Shown here piece by piece: positions 13,701 through 23,400 of a DNA stretch of 64,000 nucleotides. Position 1 is the first letter of the stretch. Each line of letters opens with the position of its first letter. This DNA comes from Monodelphis domestica (lineage: Eukaryota > Chordata > Mammalia > Didelphimorphia > Didelphidae), in the NCBI RefSeq assembly GCF_027887165.1, contig NC_077227.1:74404305-74468304 (forward strand). The letters run 5' to 3'. Under the pieces are notes generated by a model. The model saw only the letters and a list, made by a program, of their open reading frames with translations. It was not told the DNA's origin and made no database searches. The position numbers and the translations under genes were made by a program.

Positions 13701-14984
13701 TGTAGCCATTACATAGTTTAGTAATTGGTATTCTTGAATCTTGATTCTTGGTGAACATAGTCATTGAATTATGTAGTTCAATAATAAATTTTCTTGAGCT
13801 TTGACTCTTGCACTAAATTTTTGCTATCCCATAAATTACTCCCTTTTAGAAAAGCATTAACTTTTTGAGGCCACCAGAGTGTCTCTTAGGAAATTACTAT
13901 AGTGCACAAAATGGTGAGTTATAATGCAGCTTTCACCAAGCCCAGATCACTCTGAATTAACAGAGTACATGCTGGGAGCATCTGATTCAATAAGTAAAAC
14001 TTTTCACAGTGAGAAGTGGATTTGTTATTGTCTTTTCTATTGATGGCATTTGTTTTTAATGACTATGATTGTGTCCATATGATTAAAAAACTATTATACG
14101 GGCATGTAATAGACTTCAATGAAAGCTGCTGTGGAATAGTATGTAGAGAGCTAGCCTAGGAATGAGCAAGACCTGACTTTAAATTTACTTCTGACCCATA
14201 ATGGCTGTGTGGCCCTGGACAATTCACAACCTTCCAGTGGCCCAGGCAGATCTCTAAGACTATAAATTACAAAGAAGGTAAAGACCTGCAAATTCACCCA
14301 TTTGGTGGATTAAAAAAAATTAATAATTAAGTGATCTCAATGACATCCTATGATTCTTGTTCATTTCCTCCCATTGTATCAGCTTCATATCCCAAGTGCC
14401 TGAGAAAAGAGTTCTTGACTTGAGAAGCATGAACCCTAAGGTCTATGTATTGATTGGAGAGGGGGTCTGTGAACTTGAATGGGGAAAAAATCTTTATTTT
14501 CACTAATTTTTTTTACTATATACATCTTATTTTATTCATTTAAAAACACTCAGGAAGGGACCATAAGGGGCCCATGACACAAAAAAAGTTAAACATCCCT
14601 GATCTAGCATACAGAAAGGATTTAATAAATGTTTATTGCATTGAATTAAATCATACAAATTATTATTTTCCTTTCAGGATCATAAAATTCTAAAATGTGA
14701 TTCTGCCCCCCCAGGTGCCAACCACAATGGAAATGTTTTGCTGCTATGGTCCTGTTGTCCCAAATGGTTATGGCACTTGCTATAATCCTCAGGCAGAGCA
14801 CATATTGTTCTGCATCTCCAGCTTCCATGACTGCAAAGAGACTTCTTCTATCAAGTTCGCCAAAGCAATAGAAGAAAGCCTCATTGAAATAAGAGATCTA
14901 TGTAGCAAGCACAATTCTGTGATAGCAAAGCCACTGACCAAACAGGAAAAAGCCACGAAACCTCAAGAGGCAAAGAAGCTCTAA
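6562..14984 (+). CDS. CHAT: Choline O-acetyltransferase, last five coding exons
   Basis: CHAT transfers the acetyl group of acetyl-CoA to choline to make acetylcholine in the nerve-terminal cytosol. Five exons (6562-6684, 8970-9111, 9297-9359, 11996-12133, 14715-14984) join in frame with AG/GT borders. They give 244 residues after one codon split with an upstream exon. Diagnostic peptides are [34 protein letters not shown], the FVLSTSQVP block with the family STS motif, and [13 protein letters not shown]. These match CHAT better than carnitine acetyltransferase. The catalytic His and N-terminal half lie upstream of the window. C10orf53 follows on the same strand, as in human 10q11.23, which supports orthology. 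No stop or frameshift is seen. Confidence 0.96.
7735..7777. repeat. (TG)n microsatellite
   Basis: About 20 TG units lie within the intron. Frames read through it give poly-CV peptides, which are artefacts. Confidence 0.95.
7785..8305 (+). mobile_element. L3/CR1 LINE relic followed by an L2-type tail
   Basis: The + strand gives a broken reverse-transcriptase segment: a YTRCL-like box, [18 protein letters not shown] and SSLGFGDT, matching the order in CR1/L3 RT. The stretch 8235-8305 has TGCCTGGGACATAGTAG and TTAATACATTTTTATTGA, a LINE 3' tail. Confidence 0.65.
8970..9111 (+). CDS. CHAT: CHAT exon (fourth from the end)
   Basis: The acceptor TCTGTGCAG is followed by A, which completes Arg. The exon encodes [17 protein letters not shown] through KSSVL, and the donor is GTAGGT. 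The length of 142 keeps the frame. Confidence 0.95.
9297..9359 (+). CDS. CHAT: CHAT exon (third from the end)
   Basis: A 63-base exon encoding [21 protein letters not shown], with acceptor TGTTGGCAG and donor GTGAGT. It is in phase 0 at both ends. Confidence 0.93.
10380..10645 (+). mobile_element. MAR1-like marsupial SINE
   Basis: The head is GTTAGGTGACACAGTGAATAG and the middle has GTGTGATCCTGGGCAAC. The 3' half has AAAATGAGCTGGAGGAGGAAA and GGTCACAAAATTGAAGAAGA. This tail separates the family from the SINE1 type. An (AAAC)n run is included. Confidence 0.7.
11551..11585. repeat. (AATAG)n pentanucleotide repeat
   Basis: Six nearly perfect GAATA units are followed by related AATGGAATAG degenerate units at 11840-11930. 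Confidence 0.9.
11996..12133 (+). CDS. CHAT: CHAT exon (penultimate)
   Basis: A 138-base exon in phase 0, with acceptor TTCTTCCCAG and donor GTAGGA. It encodes [19 protein letters not shown] through [10 protein letters not shown]. The STS motif at its end is conserved in choline/carnitine acyltransferases and lies by the active-site tunnel. Confidence 0.96.
12340..12480 (+). repeat. MIR-type SINE relic
   Basis: A degenerate MIR order is visible: ATTCCAATCCAGACTCTA, then AAGTCACTTAATTCC, then a CTCTATAGAATAGA stretch in place of TCTGTAAAATGGG. Confidence 0.5.
13565..13608. repeat. (TA)n microsatellite
   Basis: Interrupted ATATAT runs with CACA and CATA breaks. Confidence 0.85.
14120..14290 (+). 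repeat. MIR/CORE-type SINE relic
   Basis: A GAATAGTATGTAGAGAGCTAG head is followed by TGGCTGTGTGGCCCTGGACA, a diverged MIR-like order. Confidence 0.45.
14395..14625. repeat. Old DNA-transposon-like relic
   Basis: It begins GAGTTCTTGACTTGAGA and ends GTTAAACATCCCTG. The inside has GGGTCTGTGAACTTG and GGGGCCCATGACAC, shared with the copy at 33890-34100. The possible inverted ends suggest a MITE, but this is not proven. Confidence 0.35.
14715..14984 (+). CDS. CHAT: CHAT terminal coding exon
   Basis: After acceptor CTGCCCCCCCAG, the exon encodes 89 residues from [20 protein letters not shown] to a TAA stop. [16 protein letters not shown] and [16 protein letters not shown] are CHAT-specific in feel. 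The last third of the exon is a Lys-rich tail ending in KKL, a variable region in CHAT proteins. Confidence 0.97.
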   Translation: MPTTMEMFCCYGPVVPNGYGTCYNPQAEHILFCISSFHDCKETSSIKFAKAIEESLIEIRDLCSKHNSVIAKPLTKQEKATKPQEAKKL

Positions 14985-16274
14985 TTCTTTTCTCTACATC
15001 ACTATATAGGTTCTATAATTCCCAGTGTTCATTCTGCAACCTTCAAGCCTGCAAACCTGTAGACTACCCCAGCTTTCTGTAACTTCCAAATTCTTAGGAT
15101 ATATTACTAAAATTGTACTCATAAGTACATAATAATCATAAGAAGCAACAACACTGAAAAGGGGAAAATGCCATTAATTATCATATGTTAGAAATAGAAG
15201 TATTTATTCAAGATTAAAACCAGTCTGAGTCTCGTGAAATACTTAAGTCTTTGCTCCTTAGTCAGCAACACGGGGTAGCCTTATTTAGTTGCAAGTAGTC
15301 CTGCCAAGGATATAGAATGTATTTCTATAGATGGAGAACCTCAGAGCTTTGGGATTTTTTATTACTTATTTCAGTATAGTACCAAGCCAAGTAATGTTTT
15401 GCATAACATAAAATGATTCATCTCATATAATAAATGGCAACCAAAATGAAATCCATAACTAAATGAATAGAAATGACATTAGGGTTTTTTTAGGGGTAGA
15501 GATTCAAATTCCAAATGACTGATTCATATTGTTTAAAGAGTGCCATTTCTGGGTTTGTTGGTTTTTTTTTTTTAATGCTGTTACTGAGTTATATGATGCA
15601 GTGATTCCCAAGAAAATTCATTTCGATTAAGAATATGATGCCTTGGAGCTGAGAATTAATCCTCCCTTTCTTTTCTTAAGAATAGTTTGGGGTAGAATAT
15701 TGAAAATCTAGACCTGTCACTCATTAAAGAAGGGAAGACTTCTTACAATTGCTCTCATTTCATTGCCTTTTCAGTCCCACTTGTGCAGATAAATGAAAAC
15801 CCAAAAGACAATAGAGTCAGGGATGAGTGAAATGCAGAAGCAGGGAGTATAGTGTAACTTTAATGGGATATTGTCCATTTGGGGGGGGGCAGTTAATGAC
15901 CATTAGTGTGTCTTCAGTGCACACCTCTCCCCCTCCAGATTTTACCCATATCCATTCTGAAAACACACATGCATGCGCACACACACACCCTCCCCAACAG
16001 AAACCATTTTGGCTACTCTTTTCATTTAGAAAGGGGTTTGCTTCTCCAGGTTTGGGTTTTTTTGGCCCAAAATTTAGAGATTACAACTAAGTTTAAAGAC
16101 AGGACTTTACTTATCACCCAGATGTTATTGTTATTGCCATGTGTGATCCCATCATAATATACATAGTGAATCACTAGTCGCATTAGCTACATTCAGCTTT
16201 TAAAAATCAAGACATACTATATCCATCCTTGAAGGATGTTTCTCTGTTCTTAACTCTTTCCCTACCTGAAGTTG

Positions 16275-16350
16275 TAGTTTTCTTTGTATCCCCAATACTT
16301 AGCAGTGTGCCTGGCACATATTAGACTCTTAATAAATGATTGTTGCCTTA
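16275..16350 (+). repeat. L2 LINE 3' tail fragment
   Basis: TATCCCCAATACTTAG, GTGTGCCTGGCACATA and CTTAATAAATGATTGTTG appear in the L2 order. Confidence 0.75.
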
Positions 16351-17183
16351 AAGGGATTAAATCTTTTGAGCTATAGCAGGAAGGAATAGGTATTTCCATC
16401 TAGTATGACTTATAAGAAGTAATTAATTTATTATATTTCAAAGACATAGATCTATTTGAAGAAGCAAAGACTCAAGTTATTTTCTAGGCTACCTCACTAT
16501 TAACTGAAAGGCATAGCTATTTCATGTATAATAACTATGATTCTATGGAATGCTTTTTGAGTTTCTTAAGATGGTTAATTAACACATTGCTGGTTGAACT
16601 AAACTCATTTCTATCACTATATATGATAGAATATAAACACATATTCCCTGTGCAAAGCTGTTAACAAGATACTTAATATATATTAGATGTTATAAAATGA
16701 GATGTGCATTTTTATGCAATTGGGGAGTTATAAATATGGGTTTTCAACTGGCAGAAAATAATAGTTTTTCCCTTAAAGAAATGGCACCGAAAAAGACTTG
16801 TCCAGCCCAAGAAGGCTTAGAAATTTCAAATATTTATGCAAAGGCAAAACTGAGCCATAACCATAGGAATATTTTAGGTGGCATCTCTTACATGTGTATC
16901 CAAAGAGAAAAAGCAATTAAACTTGGAGATTCATTCTGAAATGATGGAACAAATGAAAAATGTGTATGACTTTCCCCTATTCCCTATAATTTGCCAAAAT
17001 ATAGAGTTGATATTTTAGTCCTATTTTTATAAAATAGTATAGATTTATGGCACTGTGTAAATTGTATTTACAGTATCTCAATTTTAAGTTATAGTTTTGT
17101 GCTTTAAAAATGTGTGTATATGTATGATGAAAAAACTATATTGGTAACATGACAAAGTATTTAAGAAATATAAATCTGTATTC

Positions 17184-17189
17184 AATAAA
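17184..17189 (+). terminator. CHAT: Candidate poly(A) signal of CHAT
   Basis: Canonical AATAAA, about 2.2 kb after the stop codon. An upstream alternative is at 15429. Confidence 0.4.
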
Positions 17190-17215
17190 AAGCAAAGAAA
17201 GATGTCACTTGCTTT

Positions 17216-20059
17216 CATTTTAGTTCAAAGTGGCTGTATGGTGCTTTAGTATTGTCCCCATAAGTTATGTCAACCGTATCTAAGCATTTCTCTAGTGACC
17301 AATCAGCATGTGTCCTACAGATATTAGGACAGGCAGAAAAATGAAAGGTGGAAAAATGTATTTGTTTTCCCTATTACATTGCAAGGTGACAGGGATGGAT
17401 GTATACCTTAAGATAACAGCATTATCCTATAATAGTGTTGGTAGAAGACTTGAATGATAAGGCAATTGATAGCATAAAGCTTCAAGGGCTTTAATTGTTT
17501 AAAATGAGAGTGAACAGACAGAAACAGAGTCAGAGACTGAGAACAGAGAAGCAAACACACACAAATAGACATCCAAGTCCAATGTAGTGGGGAATGCACG
17601 AAGATGAGAGTCAGGAAACCTGTCTCAACTTTGTCATTGAGTTACGGTGTGACCATGGGCAAATTGTTTGCTTTTTGTAAAATCTGGATAATTATAATTC
17701 CTTATAACTACCTTACAGGAGTATTGTGACAATTGATTGAGACCACATATTAATGAATTTAAAAAGCATGTATTAAGCACTTACTATGTGTTAGACACTG
17801 TGTTAGCATTGTAAAAGCAAAGCTTTCACATATGGATAAAAATACAGTACTTGGAAAAAGTATAAAGTTATACAAATGTATTCATTGTATTATATGCACA
17901 CATTCACAACAGCAAGCCAAAGATTCATTCACTAGCCCCATGTGCCATTCTTCAACCCCATGAAATAGAAGGGACCCATTGCTCAGAATTTAAGGCTAGG
18001 CTGCCCTAGAATGCTTCAGTACCAGATGTGGTATGGGTTTTTCTTCTACTTTTTTAAACACACCAGTAGTTCCATTGGGACAGAGAGCTCCTGGTGAGGA
18101 ATTTCCTCTGCCAGTGCAGATCACCACTATTTCTCAGGGTTTTAGAGGACTGTATGAAGAAATTAAGCAATTTTTCAGAAATTATAGAACTAGGATGTAT
18201 TAGAAACAAAACTTCAGCTAAAAAAGGAAAATTTAATTTCCACGTGGAAAAGAAAAGACCAGCTCAACAAGAGTTCTCCCTTATTTGCCACATTCTTCCT
18301 ACAAAACTAGGTAATAAGAAATAGTAACAGAAACAGAGTAGGTGAAGGGTTATCTTCTCACAAACACTAACCTCCTCCATCTTAGCTTGAGGAAATAAGC
18401 TATTATCTATTATTCTTTCTTCTCTATTAGTTTAATATTGTTTGTGAGATAAAAAACACTGAGACAAAAATACCACATAGAGAAGAGTGCTCCAGGTGGC
18501 TACCCAAGCAGTCTGAAGCAAAAACTAATAACTTCTCTAAATTAATCTTAAATTTCTCCCCCTAGGGAAGAAGAATGTTGATCTATGTTGTTGTATTCGA
18601 AAATTCAAGACTCCCTCCTTTCTCCCCTTTCAGTCATTCACTATCTAAGCATCCCTGCAGAGGGAAGTAAAAGTCCAAATCAAACATACATCTGGGAGAA
18701 ACTTCTACCAACTTTCCATCTCCTCTCCAAATATCTAAATCCTACTCGTATAAAAAGCTACTGTATTCCCTATGAAGCCTTCTCTGAGCCCCCGGTCCAC
18801 AGTGATTTTTCCTCCCCTCTACCCAATTTCTTTGGTATTTAGCATCATTGCTACTTATTTAGCACATATCTTCCTTCTACTCTATATTAGTAGTTACTTT
18901 AGTGGTGTCTGTATTTCTTGTCCTTCCTTCCAGGATTTAAGTTCCATGAGGCAAAGGTTTGAATTCATTTTTCTCTTTTGAAGCAGCCAGGCACAATGCC
19001 AGGGACTGGGGATATAAAGACAAAAATGAAACAGTCCCTGCTCTTATGGAATTTACATTCTATCAGGGGAGCCAGAAGAGGATGTAAAACTCCACCTAGA
19101 CTCTAAGGACACTCCAAATAAACAAAACAAAAATCTTTCATGAAAGGAACTAATGGATGGGGGAGGTAGAAGAGGGAGGAATCAGGTAAGTTACCATGTA
19201 GGGGTTGTCTCAGTTTTAAAGGAAATGAGATTTAAAGAGTCAGAGGCAAGGAGAGAGCCTGGGCCAGGTCTGGAGAACCACTGCAAAATGCTCAGATGGT
19301 ATTCAAATAATGGCAAAAAGGCTACTTGAACTAGAGCCTAGAGCACCGAAGGGATGTGACTTTCCAAAGTTGGAAAGACATGCTTACTCATAAAGGGCCT
19401 CAAAGGCCAAAGTAAGGAACTTAGAATTGATGCTGGAGATAATGGTGTCATTGTAGTTTCTTGAGCAGAGGAGTACCAGGTCAGAGCTGCACTTAAAGAA
19501 AATCACGTGTGTGTGTGTCTGTGTGTGTGTCTGTGTCTGTGTGTGTCTGTGTGGAGGATGGATAGGGAAAAGAGCCTGAATGAGCAGGGAGCCCAACTGA
19601 GAGGCTGCTGCCATAGCCAGAATGGGAGGGGATAACGGGTGGTACCCTGAATACAGACACACAAAGTGGGGAATCAGAAAATAATGGTTACTTTAAAGCT
19701 TCGGAAGCTTCTTTCCTCTCCTCAGTTAAAGCAAATTAAAATTTCAAGGTGCCTTTTCTGAACGGAGTCCACTAAGAACAACATTTTGTTTGTTTTCAGG
19801 TAAACCATCACCAAGCCAGACCCTCAACACTGTTCTTGGTGGCTGAATTATGGTCTTCATCTTGTTGGCCAAGCCAAGTTTACATCTACACAATTACCTG
19901 CCCCTACCCCCTCTCAATACCCCAACTACCACCTCCAACCCCCATTTTCTGTAGCCACAAACTTCATAAACCTGCCTCCTATGACTTCATTAACCAGGCC
20001 TGGGGCAAAAATGTTAAAAAGAGGGCATAGGAAGCCCTGCTCCTGCCTCATCACTGAAC
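17216..20059. other. CHAT-C10orf53 intergenic region
   Basis: No gene is seen. It holds a MIR relic (about 17585-17765), an L2-type relic on the + strand (about 18580-18960), and an L3-like relic on the - strand (about 19200-19650). The L3-like relic is split by a TG/TC microsatellite at 19505-19552. Confidence 0.5.
19505..19552. repeat. (TG)n microsatellite with TC interruptions
   Basis: GTGTGTGTCTGTGTGTGTGT-type tract. Confidence 0.9.
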
Positions 20060-20470
20060 AAACTCCACTTGGACGCCTTTTCCAGAGGTCTTTTCTTTCT
20101 CCTCCCCTTTCCTCAAACCCTAATTTGTCCTGAGACTCCGGCCCGCCCCCTCCTCTCGTGACCGGAAGAGGCTCCACCCAACCTCCTGAAAGGCAGCCAT
20201 TTTGGTCCCCCCCCACCATCCCTCTGCCTTCGCCTGTGCCTGTGTTTTCCAGATGCCGAAGAGAGCGCTCGTCCACATGCTCTATGGACCATACCGCATG
20301 TGCAACATGACTGCGCAGCACCGCATCTCACGCCTGCAGGGTCTGCTGAGTGAGCGCGGCTGGGGACTCTGGGGCCTCCGCAGGGGGCGGGGCAAGGAGG
20401 GGCGGGGCAGACTGTCCACGTGCCCAAGGGAGGGAGGAAGCATGGCGGTGTGGAGACCCGAGGCAGGGAG
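20060..20470 (+). promoter_or_regulatory. CpG-rich promoter of C10orf53
   Basis: This is the densest CpG stretch in the window and surrounds the first coding exon. Visible motifs are a GC box GCCCGCCCCC (20141-20150), an ETS-type CCGGAAG (20162-20168) and a YY1-type CCATTTT (20197-20203). Two GGGGCGGGGC boxes lie at about 20384-20408, and a palindromic E-box CACGTG at 20417-20422. No TATA box is evident. Motif roles are inferred from consensus only. Confidence 0.75.
20253..20349 (+). CDS. C10orf53: C10orf53 exon 1
   Basis: Encodes 32 residues from MPKRALVHM to RLQGLL plus the first base of a Thr codon. The donor is GTGAGC. The ATG is preceded by CCAG, a moderate Kozak context. Confidence 0.9.
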
Positions 20471-23400
20471 AGCCAAAGCCACATTCCAAGGTCCCCTACA
20501 CCTTCAGAATAGGTGGTCCCAGGAAAAGGCATTGAGATTCTTGTTTGCCACAGTATCTTCATCTGTAAAATGTAGTCATTGATAACACCTTCTAGGGTGG
20601 TTGTGAGGATCAAATTAGATAAGAATTGTAAAGCTCATGGCACAGAGCCTGTTGCACGGTAGGGACTGTATAAATATTTATTTCCTTCCTCTTTCCTTCT
20701 CTTCCTTCTTTCCTTCCTTCCTTCCTCCTTTCCTTTTTCTTCTCTTCCTCCCTTCCTTTCTTCTTCCCTTCCTTCTTTCCCTCCTTCTTTTCCTCTTTCC
20801 CTTTCTTCTTCTCTTCTTCCTTTTTTCCTTCCTCCCTTCCTCAAAGGACAGAATAAAAAAAACTAGGTAGAAGTTAAAAAGAAACCACTTCATTAGTGGT
20901 GTAAGGGAAAACTTCTCAACAATTATACTGTCCCAAAGTGGAAATATCTACCTTGAGAGGTGATAGGTTCCCACTCAATGGTAGTCTTCAAGCATGGACT
21001 AGATGACTTCCCAGATATGTCATAGGATAGTAATGAGTTAGACTAACTGACCACAGAGATCCCTTTCAATTCTATGATTCTGTGATTAATGTAGCACCTG
21101 TCTGTGCCTTCTTAACCTCTATGATTCTTGTCTATGTCTTTCCAAAAATCCTTCATGGAAGACTCCGTCAAACTGATGGAATCTCCTTGGATTTTTTTCC
21201 TTATCAAAACCATTTCTTCCCTTCAGGTAGTAATAATGTACTAAGAGCCAGCTATGTGCCCCAAGCTGTGATAGGTTCTGGGAATACAAAGAAAGATAAA
21301 AGACAATCCCTGCTTTCAAGGAGGTCATGGTATAATGGATTCTTTTAAAATAAATGTATTTAGTAATAATAATAATAACTCATTTATATAAATCATATTA
21401 AATTATTTTCTTAAAGTGTATATCTGATCATGTCATTCACCTACTCAACAAACTTCAGGGAGTCCCTATTACCTAAAATCAAATTTAAGGTCCTCCATTT
21501 CATTTTGAAAAACCTTTTAACCATTACCTATGTCACTCTGGTGTAACCAAATTGACTTATTTTCCTCTCAAAGGACATTCCTTCTCCTACCTCTGTACTC
21601 TTGCAGTAATGGTTCCTCTATTCCTGAAATACACTACAACCTCATGAGAGTCTGTTTCTGGGAATCCCTTCATATCCTCTCTCAAGCACCTAATTAACTG
21701 AATATTAATATAGCACCCCTTTCTGACTTCACTCTCCTGATTCAAGCTGACATGGACAAGCTAGATCCCCAAGGGGTTCCTGCTGCCTTGGAATCTATGC
21801 GTTTTATGAATGACTAATCTAAAAAGTATAACTCACAAGCCCCCATCAATGTGCTTCCCATTAGTAATCAGCCAATAGACTTCATTATCTCTTTTTAAAA
21901 CATACTCAAATGGCATAACAAGAATAATATTTACAAAAACTTCCCTTCCCCCAACCCTGTTCACTCTCAGAAATACATACAAAGTCTATGGAGAGAGAGT
22001 GGGCACAGACTTAAAGTACAGAGGCAGTAAGGTACATATATAGGGAACCAACATGGTCAAGACAATCCACAGCTCTGGAACACACAGACCTCAATGTCCT
22101 TTCTTTCTCCAGAGAGTCCTCCCAAAGTTCACAGTGAAAATATGATGATACGTGTGATGGACAAATTATTCTAAGTGAACCGGCTTTTCACTGAGCATGA
22201 AATTTGAGCTGGAGAGGGAGCTTAACTAGACTTGCTCATTGCAGGGCATAGTGTCTTCACTAGATGGTCAGTCCATTGTTGGGGTGGGCTGAGACTGGAC
22301 CAGTTGTTGTTGTGTGTGTGTGTGTGTGTGAGAGAGTTTCTATTTATATATAATTGCTATAGTTACCAAGTGTTATATATAATAAAAGTAAATCACCACC
22401 ACCAATGGAATTCTTGTGGCCATTGCTTTTATACATACATAATAAACACCTTAAGAAGTTGGTTTAATGGTAAGAATTTCACCATAGAACACATTCAGTG
22501 GTACAGTCCACTTCATTCATCTTTACAGTTTTTTTTAATAACTCAGACTCAAAGTTATAAACAAATTTGTGTCTGAGGTAAAAAGATTTTTAAAAAAACA
22601 CACAAAACAGTCCTTTTATTGCTGATTTCTAGTACTACTTACTAAATCAAAGATCCAGTAAATATGTGACTCAATCCACAGTTTGATATCTTTCACAGGA
22701 AGCTAATAGACACTAAACTCTTTACAAGGTATGACCTTTGTGCTAGACAGGTCAAACTGCTGGACTCCTTCAGCTCATTCCATGGTGAACATCTTTAGTC
22801 CCCACCATCCCCAGCCTCTCACTTGCTTGAGTGTTACTGTTTTCTTTGCAAATAGAGTGTTAAAGTTATTTTCATTTTTAAGGTATGATCTGCAAACCTT
22901 ACTTTAGGATTGGCAAAAGCCTAATCTCTTTGACTCCAAAACTTCTGCTCTGAGATGTATCACCATGAACAGGAGATAGAAGTTTACCTTCTCCTGTTCA
23001 ATAATACTTCTGATTCAGATCAGAGTTGCCTAAGTGAAGAATCCCATTTTCACTTATAGTGACCATCTTCTAGTGACTTATACTTCTCAAATTTCTGTTG
23101 GGTCTAGCGCAAATAAGGTTTAAGACTCATAGGTGTAGAGGCAAATAATAAGTCTATTGTTTGTGCTGGCTTTTTTATATGAAGTTGAGCTATTCAAGCC
23201 TCATAATTTTCCAAGGTGCAAAGAAATTCTTTTAATCCTGGAAGGACTTTTTCTTACCATTTCTACTTCCCTGACTTTTTGCCCTTCCCATCTTCAGTTT
23301 TATAGTCCAAAGACTTCTTACAATAACATCAGGGGTAAATTAATTTTCAGAATTTTGTATATAGGAGGCAACTAGCTCACTCAGTAGATTGATAGGCTCG

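Larger units (their letters stand above)
14985..17215 (+). other. CHAT: CHAT 3' UTR (extent inferred)
   Basis: No coding sequence follows the stop. AATAAA occurs at 15429-15434 and at 17184-17189. The second is followed by a T/G-richer stretch and is my preferred end, but the first could also be used. An L2 tail lies inside at 16275-16350. Confidence 0.5.

Noticed and set aside
6562..14984. Carnitine O-acetyltransferase instead of CHAT
   Set aside because: The two share the fold, but the peptides around [13 protein letters not shown] and HILFCISSF, and the C10orf53 neighbour, fit CHAT.
16697..16939. 80-residue frame in the CHAT 3' UTR
   Set aside because: It lies after the stop codon in AT-rich UTR with no recognisable domain.
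20113..20613. 166-residue open frame on the - strand over the C10orf53 promoter
   Set aside because: It overlaps the CpG block and exon 1 antisense. Its Pro/Arg-rich composition follows from GC content, and no family similarity is seen.
20635..20893. Lys/Arg/Glu-rich and Leu/Phe/Ser-rich frames
   Set aside because: They are translations of the TTCC pyrimidine tract on the two strands.
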